DNA of 64,000 nucleotides from Chitinophaga caeni (GTDB lineage: Bacteria > Bacteroidota > Bacteroidia > Chitinophagales > Chitinophagaceae). Where the stretch lies: assembly GCF_002557795.1 (NCBI RefSeq), contig NZ_CP023777.1, forward strand, positions 2,365,001 to 2,429,000, given 5' to 3'. The notes under the pieces were generated by a model. That model was given only the letters and a program-made list of their open reading frames with translations. It did no database searches and had not been told where the DNA came from. Of the stretch, positions 8,709 through 18,377 are shown piece after piece. A program made the translations under genes and the position numbers. Numbering within the stretch: position 1 is the first letter of the stretch; the number at the start of each line of letters is the position of its first letter.

Positions 8709-10040
8709 TTAGTCAATCGAAGGGTCTACCTGCGTTACCGTTTTTCCAAGTTTGACGATGTTGGCGGCGCCCCGCTTAATAATGATGCGGGTACCCCGGT
8801 CGTAAGTGAAATAACGGTACATCCAGTTAATAAATACAACCAACTTGTTCCTGAAACCGATCAACTTCAATAAATGCACCACCATCCAAGCTAGCCAAGC
8901 GAGGTAGCCTGTTAATTGGATACCTGAAAACTCGGTTACGGCACGGTTTCTCCCAATGGTGGCCATGCTTCCCAGGTCTTTGTATTTGAAAGGCTTCATG
9001 GGTTTATTGCGGAAGAAATTGAGCAAGTTATTTCCAAGGTTTTTCCCTTGTTGCAAAGCCACCTGGGCTACCATGGGATATCCTTTCGGGAACCTCGGAT
9101 CATTGGTTAATTGCGCGATATCACCGATAGCATAAACATTTTTCAAACCTTGGATAAGTTGAAATTCATCTACTACGATGCGGCCGTTCGGCAATAATGA
9201 GTCCCCGGGTAATCCTTTTAACGGGAAGCCCTTTACGCCCGCGGACCAAATCAAGGATTGTGTTTTGATCGTATTACCATCGCTGAGGGTTAAAGTGCTC
9301 CCGTCGTAATCTTTCACGGCAACATTCGTCATTACTTTAACGCCCAGTTTTTCAAGATCTTCTTTGGTGCGGTTGGAGAGTTTATCTGAGAAACCGTTTA
9401 ATAATCTCGGCCCGGCTTCGATTAGGAAAACATTCATCAGGTGGATCGGCAATTCAGGGTAGTCCCTCGGCAAGATATATTTCTTCAATTCAGCGAAGGC
9501 TCCGGCCAATTCTACTCCCGTTGGGCCACCACCAACCATAACGAAATTTAGCTTGGGACTAATTTCCTCATCTTTTTCCAGCAATAGGCTTTCTTCGAAT
9601 TGTTTCAATACGTAATTACGGATCTGGATCGCTTCGATCAGGGATTTCATGCCGATGGCATTTTCCGCTACCTGTTTATTCCCAAAGAAATTAGTATTAG
9701 ATCCAGAAGCAATTACGAGGTAATCATAATGGATGTCCCCGATACCTGTTTCCAGGATATTATTTACCGTATCGACGGCCCGTACTTCGGCCATCCTGAA
9801 ATGCACGTTCTTATATTTATGGAACATGCCGCGCAAGGGGAAAGCGATACTTTCAGGCTCCAGCCCGGCCGTGGCTACCTGGTATAGCAGGGGTTGAAAT
9901 AAATGATAATTATTCCTATCTAATAAGATCACCTGTACCGGCGCCTTCCTGAGAGCTTTGACGATTGATATTCCTGCAAAACCACCTCCCACGACAACGA
10001 TGCGGGGAAGGGTAGTGTCCGGAATGTTGGGTTGTATCAT
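8709..10040 (-). CDS. ndh: Type II NADH:quinone oxidoreductase
   Basis: A 443-residue single-subunit flavoenzyme that oxidises NADH and reduces quinone at the inner membrane without pumping protons. The FAD-binding Rossmann motif VVVGGGFAGISIVKAL begins near residue 14, the second GxGxxG motif FVMVGGGPTGVELAG near residue 165 binds NADH, and the flavin-binding YAIGDIAQL follows near 297. The C-terminal amphipathic/hydrophobic stretch (LAWLAWMVVHLLKLIGF) is the usual membrane-attachment region. Length matches the family. It is a single-gene transcript ending in the hairpin at 8651-8690. Confidence 0.94.
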   Translation of the reverse strand: MIQPNIPDTTLPRIVVVGGGFAGISIVKALRKAPVQVILLDRNNYHLFQPLLYQVATAGLEPESIAFPLRGMFHKYKNVHFRMAEVRAVDTVNNILETGIGDIHYDYLVIASGSNTNFFGNKQVAENAIGMKSLIEAIQIRNYVLKQFEESLLLEKDEEISPKLNFVMVGGGPTGVELAGAFAELKKYILPRDYPELPIHLMNVFLIEAGPRLLNGFSDKLSNRTKEDLEKLGVKVMTNVAVKDYDGSTLTLSDGNTIKTQSLIWSAGVKGFPLKGLPGDSLLPNGRIVVDEFQLIQGLKNVYAIGDIAQLTNDPRFPKGYPMVAQVALQQGKNLGNNLLNFFRNKPMKPFKYKDLGSMATIGRNRAVTEFSGIQLTGYLAWLAWMVVHLLKLIGFRNKLVVFINWMYRYFTYDRGTRIIIKRGAANIVKLGKTVTQVDPSID

Positions 10041-10194
10041 TACGCTAAGTTTTTAATCCTCTTATGAAATAACAGTGATTTAGGCGTTCGAACATCCATG
10101 ATACCTGCTCTATATACCGCGACAAATGTTATGCCACGGCTATTTATTACAAAGTTACAAAACTTTCAGAAAAAAATGAAAGTTTTGAAAATTA

Positions 10195-10248
10195 AAAAAA
10201 TGCTGCCAGTTTTAGGGAATAGTTCCCTTAATGACTAACAGCATTTTA
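10195..10248 (-). terminator. Double-hairpin terminator of glpF
   Basis: An outer stem pairs AAAATGCTG (10197-10205) with CAGCATTTT (10239-10247), and an inner hairpin pairs AGGGAA with TTCCCT (10214-10228). On the minus strand the outer stem runs into a T-rich tract (10194-10185), giving a terminator for the glpK-glpF transcript. Confidence 0.72.
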
Positions 10249-10265
10249 TGAAAAAGGTTATTGGC

Positions 10266-10973
10266 TTATTGTAGCGCTATAAATAGTCCTGCCGCGATTA
10301 AAGCGCCGATGATCGGCCCTACGATCGGTACCCAGGAGTAGCTCCAGTCACTATCACGTTTGTTTTTTATAGGTAGCAGGAAATGCGCGATCCTGGGGCC
10401 TAAATCCCTGGCAGGGTTAATCGCATAGCCCGTGGGGCCACCTAATGAAAGACCGATAGCCAGCACGAGGAAGGCAACCGGGAATGCTTCCAATGCCCCG
10501 AGCCCTACACCGGGTTTCACGATATACAGTACACCGAGAATCAAGATAAAAGTCCCGATCACTTCCGTTAATACGTTGAATTTATAATTCCTTATAGCGG
10601 GTGCGGTGCAGAAGATACCCAGCTTGGCGTTAGCATCATCGGTTTCATCGAAATGTTGCCTGTAAGCAAGGTAAACGACCACGGCTCCCACGATAGCGCC
10701 CAGTACCTGTGCTAAAATATAGATGGGCACCTGCTGCCATTCAAATTGTGTGGTAGCCGCCAGGGCTATCGTTACAGCCGGGTTTAAATGCGCCCCGCTG
10801 TATTGACCCGTTACAAATACGCCGACATATACAGCCATGGCCCAACCGAAGGTAATGACGATCCAACCGCTGTTTTGACCTTTTGATTTATTTAATAATA
10901 CGTTGGCTACTACGCCATCGCCCAAAATAATGAGAATGGCAGTACCGATAAATTCAGATAAGAAAGGAGACAT
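10266..10973 (-). CDS. glpF: Glycerol uptake facilitator (aquaglyceroporin)
   Basis: A 235-residue MIP channel with six membrane helices and two half-helices carrying the NPA motifs: SGAHLNPAVTIALA near residue 60 and GYAINPARDLGPRI near 185. The Asp after NPAR is the hallmark of glycerol channels rather than pure water channels. It moves glycerol across the inner membrane by facilitated diffusion. It follows glpK by 32 bases on the same strand, so the two are almost certainly one operon that captures glycerol and traps it as glycerol-3-phosphate. Confidence 0.94.
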   Translation of the reverse strand: MSPFLSEFIGTAILIILGDGVVANVLLNKSKGQNSGWIVITFGWAMAVYVGVFVTGQYSGAHLNPAVTIALAATTQFEWQQVPIYILAQVLGAIVGAVVVYLAYRQHFDETDDANAKLGIFCTAPAIRNYKFNVLTEVIGTFILILGVLYIVKPGVGLGALEAFPVAFLVLAIGLSLGGPTGYAINPARDLGPRIAHFLLPIKNKRDSDWSYSWVPIVGPIIGALIAAGLFIALQ

Positions 10974-11005
10974 ACGTGAAATTTAATTGAGTTGGAATAG
11001 GTGTT

Positions 11006-12517
11006 TTATTTAGAATCGGTTTCCGTCCAAGCTTGGGCTGCGTGTATGGCCCTTTTCCAACCTTTCACGTAAGGTGCCCTTTGCTCATCGGTCATAGCTG
11101 GTTCGAACTCCTGGTCAACGAGCCACTGTTTTTTCAAGCTATCTATATCTTTCCAGTATCCAACCGCTAAGCCTGCAAGGTACGCGGCGCCTAATGCGGT
11201 TGTTTCAACGATTTTCGGGCGTATCACCTTGGAATTCAACATATCTGCCTGGAATTGCATCAGGTAGTTGTTGGCTGTAGCGCCGCCATCAACGCGGAGT
11301 TCTTTTAACTTGATGCCGGCATCAGATTGCATGGCATTCAATACATCCATCGTTTGGTAGGCAATGCTATCGAGCGCGGCTTTCGCAATATGTGCAGCCG
11401 ATGAACCCCGGGTTAATCCCACGATGGTACCGCGGGCATCCTGGTTCCAATAGGGTGCACCCAATCCGGCGAAAGCCGGCACCAGGTAAACGCCATCCGT
11501 ATTTTCAACGGTGGCTGCCAATTTTTCAACTTCAGCGGAGTGGCGGATCACGCCGAGCCCATCTCTCAACCACTGCACGATGGCGCCGCCGATAAAGATG
11601 CTGCCTTCCAAAGCATACTGTGTTTTACCATTGATCTGCCAAGCGATGGTGCTCAACAGGTTATTTTGTGAATCGGTAATTTTTTCGCCGGTATTTAGCA
11701 TCATGAAACATCCCGTGCCATAGGTATTTTTTACCATTCCCGGTTCCAGGCACATCTGCCCGAATAAGGCGGCTTGCTGGTCCCCGGCAATTCCTGCTAT
11801 CGGGATATTATATGGAGTGATGGTTGCCACTGTATGCCCGTATAATTCGCTGGACGATTTCACTCGTGGCAACATTGAAGCCGGGATATCCATCAGCTCT
11901 AATAATTCTTCATCCCATTTCAAATCGTGGATATTATACAACATTGTGCGGGAAGCATTACTCACATCGGTGATATGATGCTCACCGCGGGTAAAGTTCC
12001 AAACAAGCCAACTGTCGACCGTACCGAAGGCTAATTCATTATTTTCGGCTCTTTGCCTGGCGCCTTCCACGTTGTCGAGTATCCATTTTACCTTGGTCGC
12101 GGAAAAATAAGCGTCGAGAATCAGGCCGGTTTTGGCCTTGATCTTTTCACTCCAGCCTTCTTTTTTCAGTTGATTGCAAAATTCTGAAGTCCGCCTATCT
12201 TGCCAAACGATCGCGTTGTGTATTGGTTTCCCGGTCTTTTTATCCCAAACGATGGTAGTTTCCCTTTGATTGGTGATACCGATGGCGGCGATTTGGTCGC
12301 CTTGAATACCGGCTTTCAATAAGGCTTCGCCGGTAACGCCGGCCTGTGTACTCCATATTTCCACCGGGTCATGTTCTACCCAGCCCGGTTGTGGGAAATA
12401 TTGCTTAAATTCCTTTTGTGCAACGGCAACAATCTCTCCATCGTGATTGAAAATGATCGCCCTAGAACTCGTGGTGCCCTGGTCGAGCGCCATGATGTAT
12501 TTATCTTCCATGCTCAT
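11006..12517 (-). CDS. glpK: Glycerol kinase
   Basis: A 503-residue FGGY-family kinase phosphorylating glycerol with ATP to sn-glycerol 3-phosphate. The N-terminal phosphate loop [14 protein letters not shown], the [12 protein letters not shown] block, the glycerol-contact WLVWNFTRG region and [13 protein letters not shown] are all intact, as is the C-terminal [23 protein letters not shown]-binding block. A second in-frame Met two codons downstream is an alternative start. It is the first gene of the glpK-glpF operon; no glpD or regulator lies next to it. Confidence 0.96.
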   Translation of the reverse strand: MSMEDKYIMALDQGTTSSRAIIFNHDGEIVAVAQKEFKQYFPQPGWVEHDPVEIWSTQAGVTGEALLKAGIQGDQIAAIGITNQRETTIVWDKKTGKPIHNAIVWQDRRTSEFCNQLKKEGWSEKIKAKTGLILDAYFSATKVKWILDNVEGARQRAENNELAFGTVDSWLVWNFTRGEHHITDVSNASRTMLYNIHDLKWDEELLELMDIPASMLPRVKSSSELYGHTVATITPYNIPIAGIAGDQQAALFGQMCLEPGMVKNTYGTGCFMMLNTGEKITDSQNNLLSTIAWQINGKTQYALEGSIFIGGAIVQWLRDGLGVIRHSAEVEKLAATVENTDGVYLVPAFAGLGAPYWNQDARGTIVGLTRGSSAAHIAKAALDSIAYQTMDVLNAMQSDAGIKLKELRVDGGATANNYLMQFQADMLNSKVIRPKIVETTALGAAYLAGLAVGYWKDIDSLKKQWLVDQEFEPAMTDEQRAPYVKGWKRAIHAAQAWTETDSK

Positions 12518-12663
12518 AAGATGTTTGGTTCGTTAATCGGATAACGTGGTACATAGTTTTACGAGGTAGTAAGTTACAAAATAAATTAAATTGTTCAGTT
12601 TAATTTGCACGAACGTTGAAATAACTGTGCAAAGGGTATTGAGAGGGCTTGAATAAATAAAAG

Positions 12664-12692
12664 GTCCTGCTACCATGGAGCGGCGGCAGGAC
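12664..12692 (-). terminator. Terminator of the transaldolase gene
   Basis: The stem GTCCTGC (12664-12670) pairs with GCAGGAC (12686-12692). On the minus strand it is followed by CCTTTTATTTA, a T-rich end. It sits between the transaldolase stop and glpK. Confidence 0.65.
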
Positions 12693-12728
12693 ATTTATAA
12701 TATGAATGATATCAACGTAATTTATTAA

Positions 12729-13379
12729 TTACAGTTTTTTAGCGTCTTCCAAGAATTTCGCGAGGCCGATATCGGTGAGGGGGTGTTTCAGCAAGCCCAG
12801 GATAGAATCCAAGGGGCAAGTGCAAACATCGGCGCCGGCTTCGGCACATTTCACGATATGTAAAGGTGTGCGGATAGAAGCGGCCAGGATTTCGGTTTCG
12901 AAGCCTTGGATAGAGTAGATGTGGGCAATTTGTGAAATTAAGTCGATCCCATCCCAGTTACTATCATCGATGCGACCGATGAAAGGCGATACATATGTTG
13001 CTCCTGCTTTAGCAGCCAATATAGCTTGACCGGCGGAGAATACCAAGGTACAGTTTGTACGGATTTGGTTCTTGGTAAACCATTTGATGGCCTTGATACC
13101 ATCTTTGATCATCGGCACTTTCACCACGATTTTCGGGTGGATCGCGGCTAATTTCTTTCCTTCTTCGATAATTCCTTCAAAATCTGTGGAGATAACTTCT
13201 GCGCTTACATCGCCATCCACTAATTCGCAGATAGTTTCATAGTGCTGCGCGATATTTTCTGCACCCTTGATGCCTTCTTTAGCCATTAAAGAAGGGTTGG
13301 TGGTTACACCGTCTAAAATACCCAGTTCCTGGGCTTCTTTAATCTGCGCTAAATTGGCCGTGTCAATAAAGAATTTCAT
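12729..13379 (-). CDS. tal: Small transaldolase (TalC/FSA family)
   Basis: A 216-residue decameric-type class I aldolase. The N-terminal [20 protein letters not shown] (23-32) and the Schiff-base lysine in VVKVPM (Lys87) are clear. The block [11 protein letters not shown] carries Glu where fructose-6-phosphate aldolase has Gln59; that substitution is known to favour transaldolase activity, so transaldolase (moving a dihydroxyacetone unit between sugar phosphates of the pentose phosphate pathway) is preferred over FSA. The C-terminal [20 protein letters not shown] is standard. It is transcribed alone, ending at a hairpin at 12664-12692. The exact activity is inference from one residue. Confidence 0.87.
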   Translation of the reverse strand: MKFFIDTANLAQIKEAQELGILDGVTTNPSLMAKEGIKGAENIAQHYETICELVDGDVSAEVISTDFEGIIEEGKKLAAIHPKIVVKVPMIKDGIKAIKWFTKNQIRTNCTLVFSAGQAILAAKAGATYVSPFIGRIDDSNWDGIDLISQIAHIYSIQGFETEILAASIRTPLHIVKCAEAGADVCTCPLDSILGLLKHPLTDIGLAKFLEDAKKL

Positions 13380-13603
13380 GATTTTTCGTATTGTGACTTA
13401 CAATTTGTAATGTTCCTGTTAAACAAGGGCTTTACCCTGGTGAAAGGCAACAAATTTCAGTCCAAATGTAAGTAAAAAAATATTGGAACTCATGCAAGTT
13501 TCCTAGCCTGGATCCTAATTATTTATTTATGATGAATGCCTGGTAATAGTCGGGAGAGATGGCAAATTATAGAGGGACGGTTGGGGTTTATGCCATAAAA
13601 AAT

Positions 13604-13698
13604 GGCAAGTTACTTATATCGCACCGCTACAACCACCTACCCTTGCTACATTCCTGTCCTGGGGGAGTTCAGTAGGAGCTGGTCGTATAAGACTTGCC
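13604..13698 (-). ncRNA. ffs: Signal recognition particle RNA, small bacterial type
   Basis: This lies in the 497-base gap between the transaldolase gene and the gene at 13877. On the minus strand the sequence opens with GGCAAGT and closes with the complementary ACTTGCC, forming the terminal stem. The apex contains the SRP domain IV signature: CAGG, ACA, the GGAA tetraloop, TGT, then AGCA and AGGG. That is the Ffh-binding symmetric and asymmetric loops around a GNRA-type cap. The 3' end runs directly into ATTTTTTATGG, a termination T-tract. A strong Bacteroidota promoter lies just upstream. Length of about 95 nt fits the short bacterial SRP RNA without an Alu domain. Exact ends are estimated from pairing. 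Confidence 0.88.
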
Positions 13699-13702
13699 GA
13701 TG

Positions 13703-13732
13703 CAAAGGTAATGAATTTCAATTAATAAGCAA
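13703..13732 (-). promoter_or_regulatory. Promoter of the SRP RNA
   Basis: On the minus strand TACCTTTG (13710-13703) matches the Bacteroidota -7 box TAnnTTTG, with TTG (13732-13730) 19 bp upstream as the -33 element. The predicted start falls at the first bases of the SRP RNA. Confidence 0.75.
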
Positions 13733-13876
13733 ATAAATTGGGAGGAAATTTTGGCGTTAAATGAATAGTTCCATTTGCATCATTCTATTACACTTATATA
13801 TTTTGTTCAATAAAAAAACTGTTTAATGACAGTAAGCAGTTTAAAATAGTAAACAAAATAAAATAGGATGGGGCAC

Positions 13877-14581
13877 TCACCTTCCCCGGAACGGATCTTT
13901 CACGGTGGTCGTATCCATGGGGCCCTGCTTAACAGGAATATCACTCAAAATACTCATCTGCGGATCACTTTTCAATGTTGCCCGGACTTTAACAAATTTG
14001 ACTTCGCTTAACATGGGATCTACTAATAAATCATGACCGATTATTTTTCCGGCGGACTTTTCAAACCTGACCCGGTTCGTGTCTAGCGGGAATATTTTCC
14101 CGCTGCTGAAAATTCCTTCCACGTTCAGGTAATACCGGATTCCCAGCTTGAGGCTATCGGTATAATGATTAAAACGGATGCTATCCAAATAAGGTATCGC
14201 TAAATCACATGCTAGTACTTTACCCTTGGCATCTTTCGCTTCTATATCGAAATGTACCTGGTGATGATTGGCACGGCTGGCTTCCCGGTTAATAAGGATA
14301 ACGCCGTTTTTAAACCGGGCTTGCGGAGAGGAAACAGATAAATGTTTCCAGCGGATGGGACCTTTTAATAAACCTTCGGTCTTAACACAGCTGCCATCAT
14401 CGTAATGGAAAATAAAGCCGATCGATGTTTGGTCATACAGTTCTACCACGGCTTCCTTATCGAGAACGGCTTCGATCGAAAGAACTTTAGCCTGTGCCGC
14501 GAGATGATTCGGCCAGCATATTAACATGCCAGCCGATAATAAACATATAATAATTAGTTGCTTATTGATATATCCTAACAT
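13877..14581 (-). CDS. Secreted protein of unknown function
   Basis: A 234-residue protein I do not recognise. It begins with a signal peptide (IICLLSAGMLICWPNHLAAQA, cleavage near LAAQA) and then has a soluble, beta-rich body with no cysteine pairs or catalytic motif that I can name. Its start overlaps the end of the GH16 glucanase gene by 20 bases in another frame, so translation is probably coupled and the two proteins are likely used together, for example in binding or sensing of the glucan or its products. Function is otherwise open. Confidence 0.7.
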   Translation of the reverse strand: MLGYINKQLIIICLLSAGMLICWPNHLAAQAKVLSIEAVLDKEAVVELYDQTSIGFIFHYDDGSCVKTEGLLKGPIRWKHLSVSSPQARFKNGVILINREASRANHHQVHFDIEAKDAKGKVLACDLAIPYLDSIRFNHYTDSLKLGIRYYLNVEGIFSSGKIFPLDTNRVRFEKSAGKIIGHDLLVDPMLSEVKFVKVRATLKSDPQMSILSDIPVKQGPMDTTTVKDPFRGR

Positions 14582-15362
14582 AATCTACTTCCATTTGTTG
14601 CGGGAACGCCGTGGAGTCCACCCCCATTTTACCGCCCCAGTTACCACCAACTGCTAAGTTCAATATTAAATAAAACTTCACATCGAAAGGCCAGGTATCT
14701 TTTCCTTTTCCCTCGTTCTGAAAGGTGAAATAATGATTGTTGTCAACAAACCAATCGATCTGCTGCTGATCCCATTCAATGGTGTAAATATGGAAACCGG
14801 ATGTTGCGTTCGGCTCCGTGTATTGACCGGACTTCTGGGTATTGATAACATGGTTGTAACTTTTGGTATGCACCGTCCCATGGATGATACCCGGATCGTA
14901 GCCAACGTGTTCCATGATATCAATTTCTCCATCATCGGGCCAATGTAACTGCGGTACATCGGGAAGCATCCAAATTGCAGGCCAAGTTCCTTTGGCAGCA
15001 GGAAGTTTTGCTTTTACTTCTATTTTGCCATGATCCCATGAGGCGATACCTTTCGTCCATAATTTGGCGGATGTGTAAGTGTTCCCTTCAAAGTTTTCCT
15101 TGATGGCCCTGATCACCAGGTGGCCATCTTTCACAAATGCATTTTCTTTTTTATGATCCGTATAATATTGCAACTCGTTGTTGCCGAAGCCGTTCCCGCC
15201 AACATCGTACTTCCATTTTGCATCATCCGGCATGCCATCTTTATCAAATTCATCGCTCCAAACTAATTTCTCACCCGGGGACTTCTTGCAGGATGCGAGA
15301 AATGAAAAACAAGTAACGGTAAGAATAGCAGCAAGTACATAACGTGGAATAAATAATTTCAT
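14562..15362 (-). CDS. GH16 family endo-beta-glucanase lipoprotein
   Basis: A 266-residue glycoside hydrolase of family 16, most like laminarinases that cut beta-1,3-glucans. The signal peptide ends at lipobox FLASC (Cys25), so the enzyme is likely anchored in the envelope. The catalytic signature is GEIDIMEHVG near residue 141, with the E-x-D-x-x-E triad in which the first Glu is the nucleophile and the last the acid/base. Flanking blocks WPAIWMLP and the C-terminal FYLILNLAVGGNWGG are family hallmarks. It lies six bases downstream of an MFS transporter gene and overlaps the unknown secreted gene, suggesting a small glucan-use operon. No SusC/SusD pair is adjacent. Confidence 0.93.
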   Translation of the reverse strand: MKLFIPRYVLAAILTVTCFSFLASCKKSPGEKLVWSDEFDKDGMPDDAKWKYDVGGNGFGNNELQYYTDHKKENAFVKDGHLVIRAIKENFEGNTYTSAKLWTKGIASWDHGKIEVKAKLPAAKGTWPAIWMLPDVPQLHWPDDGEIDIMEHVGYDPGIIHGTVHTKSYNHVINTQKSGQYTEPNATSGFHIYTIEWDQQQIDWFVDNNHYFTFQNEGKGKDTWPFDVKFYLILNLAVGGNWGGKMGVDSTAFPQQMEVDYVRIYQ

Positions 15363-15368
15363 CTTGAT

Positions 15369-16529
15369 TTATTTTAGTTTTTTAGCCATTATAATAATTA
15401 GGATGCCCATGCAGGCTATGATCCCGAAGGAAATACGTAAACTGGATGCCCCGGCAACAAAACCTATTAATGGAGGGCCCGTTAAGAAACCCATAAATCC
15501 CAGTGTTGAAACGGAAGCAATTGCCATGCTGGGTTGCATGCTTGTCGATTTTCCCGCGCGGCTGTACACCATCGGGATGATGTTCGAAACACCCAAGCCT
15601 ACCAGGAAGAAACCGAGCGCCGCAAATATCACGGTTGGAAACATAACCGATAATACCAAGCCGCCCGCGCTCAAAATACCACTAACTACCAAGAGTTTTA
15701 CTGCTCCCAACTTTTGCGCGATCCAATCCCCGGCAATCCTACCCGATGTTGTTGCCAAGGTATAAGCCGTAAAGCCGATCGTTACCTTGTTGGGGGAAAC
15801 TTTCACTTCTTTTGCAAAATACACCCCGCTCCAGTCATACATTGCTCCTTCACAAATCATGCAAGAGAAAGCGATGATGCCTAAAATTAATAAATAATGG
15901 TCCGGTTTTACGAAGAAGGGTTGTTTGCTGGTTTTAGATCCGCTTTGATGCAAGGTATGCTTGGCGCTTACAAGGATTACCACGAGCACCAGGGCCGCCA
16001 CAACCAAGAAATGTTGTAAGGGTGCCAAGTGCAAGTTTACCATCAATGTGCCGATGCTAGCGCCTGCTAAGCCCGCCAAGCTCCATATTGCATGGAAAGA
16101 AGACATGATCGTTCTACCGTATAACATTTCCAAGCCGACGGCCTGCGTATTGGTTGAAACATTTCCCATGTTGCCCATGAAGCCAAAGAAAAACAAGCAG
16201 GCAACCAATGCCCATACCGATGGCGCCCAACCGATCAGGCATAACAATGCTGCATATAATAAGGCGGCTGTAATCATTACGGGCCTGCTACCGATCTTGG
16301 CAATCAACCAGCCCGCTATCGGCAGCGATATTAATGAACCTACGGGGATGGCGAGCAAAACGCTTCCCAATTCAGCTTCCCCCAGTTGCAGGGATTCCTG
16401 TATGGCCGGTATCCTGGAAGTCCAGCTAGCGAAACATACACCGTGTAAAAAGAAGAATGCGCTGAGAGCAATGCGTGCGCGACGTTTGTAATCCATGGAC
16501 ATGTCAACAAAATATAAAGGAATTGCCAA
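15369..16529 (-). CDS. MFS transporter
   Basis: A 386-residue major facilitator protein with about twelve membrane helices. The loop LAKIGSRPVMI between helices 2 and 3 is the usual MFS signature region. The start could be Met1, or Met10/Met12 (MSMDYKRRARIAL), which fits the N-terminus better. It resembles the YbjJ/FucP-like group of sugar or small-molecule permeases, but substrate cannot be deduced. The gene is the first of a run leading into the GH16 glucanase (gap six bases), so uptake of a sugar released by the enzyme is a reasonable guess, not more. Confidence 0.85.
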   Translation of the reverse strand: MAIPLYFVDMSMDYKRRARIALSAFFFLHGVCFASWTSRIPAIQESLQLGEAELGSVLLAIPVGSLISLPIAGWLIAKIGSRPVMITAALLYAALLCLIGWAPSVWALVACLFFFGFMGNMGNVSTNTQAVGLEMLYGRTIMSSFHAIWSLAGLAGASIGTLMVNLHLAPLQHFLVVAALVLVVILVSAKHTLHQSGSKTSKQPFFVKPDHYLLILGIIAFSCMICEGAMYDWSGVYFAKEVKVSPNKVTIGFTAYTLATTSGRIAGDWIAQKLGAVKLLVVSGILSAGGLVLSVMFPTVIFAALGFFLVGLGVSNIIPMVYSRAGKSTSMQPSMAIASVSTLGFMGFLTGPPLIGFVAGASSLRISFGIIACMGILIIIMAKKLK

Positions 16530-16547
16530 AAGTCAAAGCAACATATA

Positions 16548-17549
16548 TTATATATCCCCTGGTATTATTTGCAGGCTTTCATGGTATTCGGAGATCAACC
16601 TTTCCACGATCGATTCAACAGGAAGGATGTCATGAACCATTTCCAGGCTTTGCCCGGCTGTCCATAAATGTTGATAAGAACCGGGTTTGATGGCTTGTTC
16701 CAGTTTTTTCATCCCCCTCATTTGCACGAGCATTTTGAAATATTTCTTCGTACGGGGACTTCTCGATAGCATTTTCTCAAACCAATTTTGCTTATAACCC
16801 ATCTTTTGGGCCATCGGTGTATTAATTACGTTGCAGGGCGTACCCGATAGTCTTTCGGTAAGAACGATATCTTCCATGCCGTATTCCACGATGGCTTCCT
16901 TGTAAGCATCGCTCACCGTAGCTTCGGCGCTGGCAATAAAGCGGGTGCCGATGGAAACGCCTTCCGCGCCGAGGATCGTTGCGCTGGCCATTTGTTGCCC
17001 GGTGGCAATACCTCCGGCCGCAACCACGGTTAAGCCGGGAAAGTTTTTTTTCAAGGCAGGTACCAAGATGTGCATGGGGTAGGGGCCGGCATGTCCGCCC
17101 GCGCCTGCACAAACCGCTATAAATCCGTCACAGCCTACCTCGGCAGCCTTTTCAGCATGTTTTAAGTTCGTAACATCGCATAACACCTTGGCGCCGTAGC
17201 TATGTGCGGCGCCGATTACTTCCTTGGGATTGCCGAGAGATGTTATATATAATGGTACCCGGGCCGAGGCACAGGCATCCAGGTGTTTTTTATATAAAGG
17301 ATTCGTTTTCTGAACGATCAGGTTTACCCCGTAAGTGCCATGGTTGTTGTTCAGGCTGGTTTTATAATCGTTTAGCCGGGCCAGCAGGTCCGCCAATTCC
17401 CCGGCCTGGCGGAAATTCAAGGAAGGGAAAGTGCCCGCGATGCCGGCCTTCATAGCTGCTTTTACCATGGCTTCATTACTTACTAGAAACATGGGCGCCA
17501 TGATGATCGGGTGCTGTATTGCGAGTAACCTGGCTAAAGAATGTTGCAA
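16548..17549 (-). CDS. Nitronate monooxygenase / FabK-like flavoprotein
   Basis: A 333-residue FMN-binding TIM barrel of the 2-nitropropane dioxygenase family. The N-terminal block HPIIMAPMFLVS, the glycine-rich flavin-phosphate sites CAGAGGHAG (near 147) and AAGGIATGQQM (near 176), and GAEGVSIGTRFIAS match the family. Members oxidise toxic alkyl nitronates such as propionate-3-nitronate or, in the FabK branch, reduce enoyl-ACP. The His within GAGGHAG is the catalytic base in nitronate enzymes, so that role is favoured. It is a separate unit between ribE and the MFS gene, all on the minus strand. Confidence 0.85.
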   Translation of the reverse strand: MQHSLARLLAIQHPIIMAPMFLVSNEAMVKAAMKAGIAGTFPSLNFRQAGELADLLARLNDYKTSLNNNHGTYGVNLIVQKTNPLYKKHLDACASARVPLYITSLGNPKEVIGAAHSYGAKVLCDVTNLKHAEKAAEVGCDGFIAVCAGAGGHAGPYPMHILVPALKKNFPGLTVVAAGGIATGQQMASATILGAEGVSIGTRFIASAEATVSDAYKEAIVEYGMEDIVLTERLSGTPCNVINTPMAQKMGYKQNWFEKMLSRSPRTKKYFKMLVQMRGMKKLEQAIKPGSYQHLWTAGQSLEMVHDILPVESIVERLISEYHESLQIIPGDI

Positions 17550-17600
17550 ACCGGGAACATTTAAGGGTAAATAATTAAATAGATTAACTCCCCTGAAGGA

Positions 17601-18218
17601 TTATGGTTCAACCAGGTGGTCAGAAAATTGCAGGTGTGCAGCCATCTGCCTGGCTACGTATTTACCCAGGATGTCGAACTCCAAGTTAACCGGGTTGCCG
17701 GCTTGCAATTGATGCATATTGGTATGCTCATATGTATAAGGTATAATGGCCACCGTAAACTCGGCATTGGTAATGTCGAACACCGTCAGGCTAATGCCGT
17801 TCAGGCAAATGGAGCCTTTCTCTACAATAAGTCCCGCGAATTGGGAAGGGTATTGGATACGGAATAACCAACTACCGTCTTGGGAAGCGACGGACAGGCA
17901 TTTGCCGACTCCATCCACGTGGCCTTGGACCATGTGACCATCCAGGCGGCTGCTGGGGAGCATGGCCCTTTCCAGGTTAACCAAGTCATTGATGGCCAAT
18001 GTTTTCAAGTTGGTTTTTTGTAATGTTTCATCAACGGCTACGACTTCGTATCCCTGGTCGTTGAGCGATGATACCGTCAGGCACACACCGTTATGGGCAA
18101 GGCTTTGGTCAACTTTCAATTCATTGCTGATGCTAGTTTCCAGCGAAAAAACCAAGTTTGTTCCTTCTTTCCTGATGGCCTTGATGCGGCCCATTGTTTC
18201 AATAATTCCTGTAAACAT
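17601..18218 (-). CDS. ribE: Riboflavin synthase alpha subunit
   Basis: A 205-residue riboflavin synthase that dismutates two 6,7-dimethyl-8-ribityllumazine molecules into riboflavin and a pyrimidine. The family start MFTGIIE and two tandem lumazine-binding barrels (about 1-97 and 98-195) are evident, with the repeats NGVCLTV and NGISLTV and the paired VDGVG/GHVDG region. Length is typical. It is divergent from rpsU and not in a rib operon here; I see no FMN riboswitch upstream, so it is probably constitutive. Confidence 0.95.
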   Translation of the reverse strand: MFTGIIETMGRIKAIRKEGTNLVFSLETSISNELKVDQSLAHNGVCLTVSSLNDQGYEVVAVDETLQKTNLKTLAINDLVNLERAMLPSSRLDGHMVQGHVDGVGKCLSVASQDGSWLFRIQYPSQFAGLIVEKGSICLNGISLTVFDITNAEFTVAIIPYTYEHTNMHQLQAGNPVNLEFDILGKYVARQMAAHLQFSDHLVEP

Positions 18219-18316
18219 GAGATAACATTTTCCAAGATCGAATTTCGGACATTAGGATGTGAAATAATAATTTAACTTTGCCCGGCAAAAAGGGTTAAAA
18301 ATAAATCTTCCTGGTT

Positions 18317-18347
18317 TTGGTATTTATTTGAAATATTAGTACCTTTG
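18317..18347 (+). promoter_or_regulatory. Promoter of rpsU
   Basis: TACCTTTG at 18340-18347 matches the Bacteroidota -7 box, with TTG at 18317-18319 twenty bases upstream. The rpsU start codon is about 30 bases downstream. Confidence 0.7.
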
Positions 18348-18377
18348 CCCTCTCTAAAAAACACGAAAAGGAGTATT

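Noticed and set aside
12664..12692. Possible regulatory RNA between transaldolase and glpK
   Set aside because: The hairpin with T-rich minus-strand end is adequately explained as the transaldolase terminator.
15961..16491. 176-codon plus-strand frame opposite the MFS gene
   Set aside because: Antisense shadow of a clear membrane transporter with normal codon structure on the minus strand.
18219..18300. Search for an FMN riboswitch upstream of ribE
   Set aside because: The gap to rpsU is short and shows none of the conserved RFN stems.
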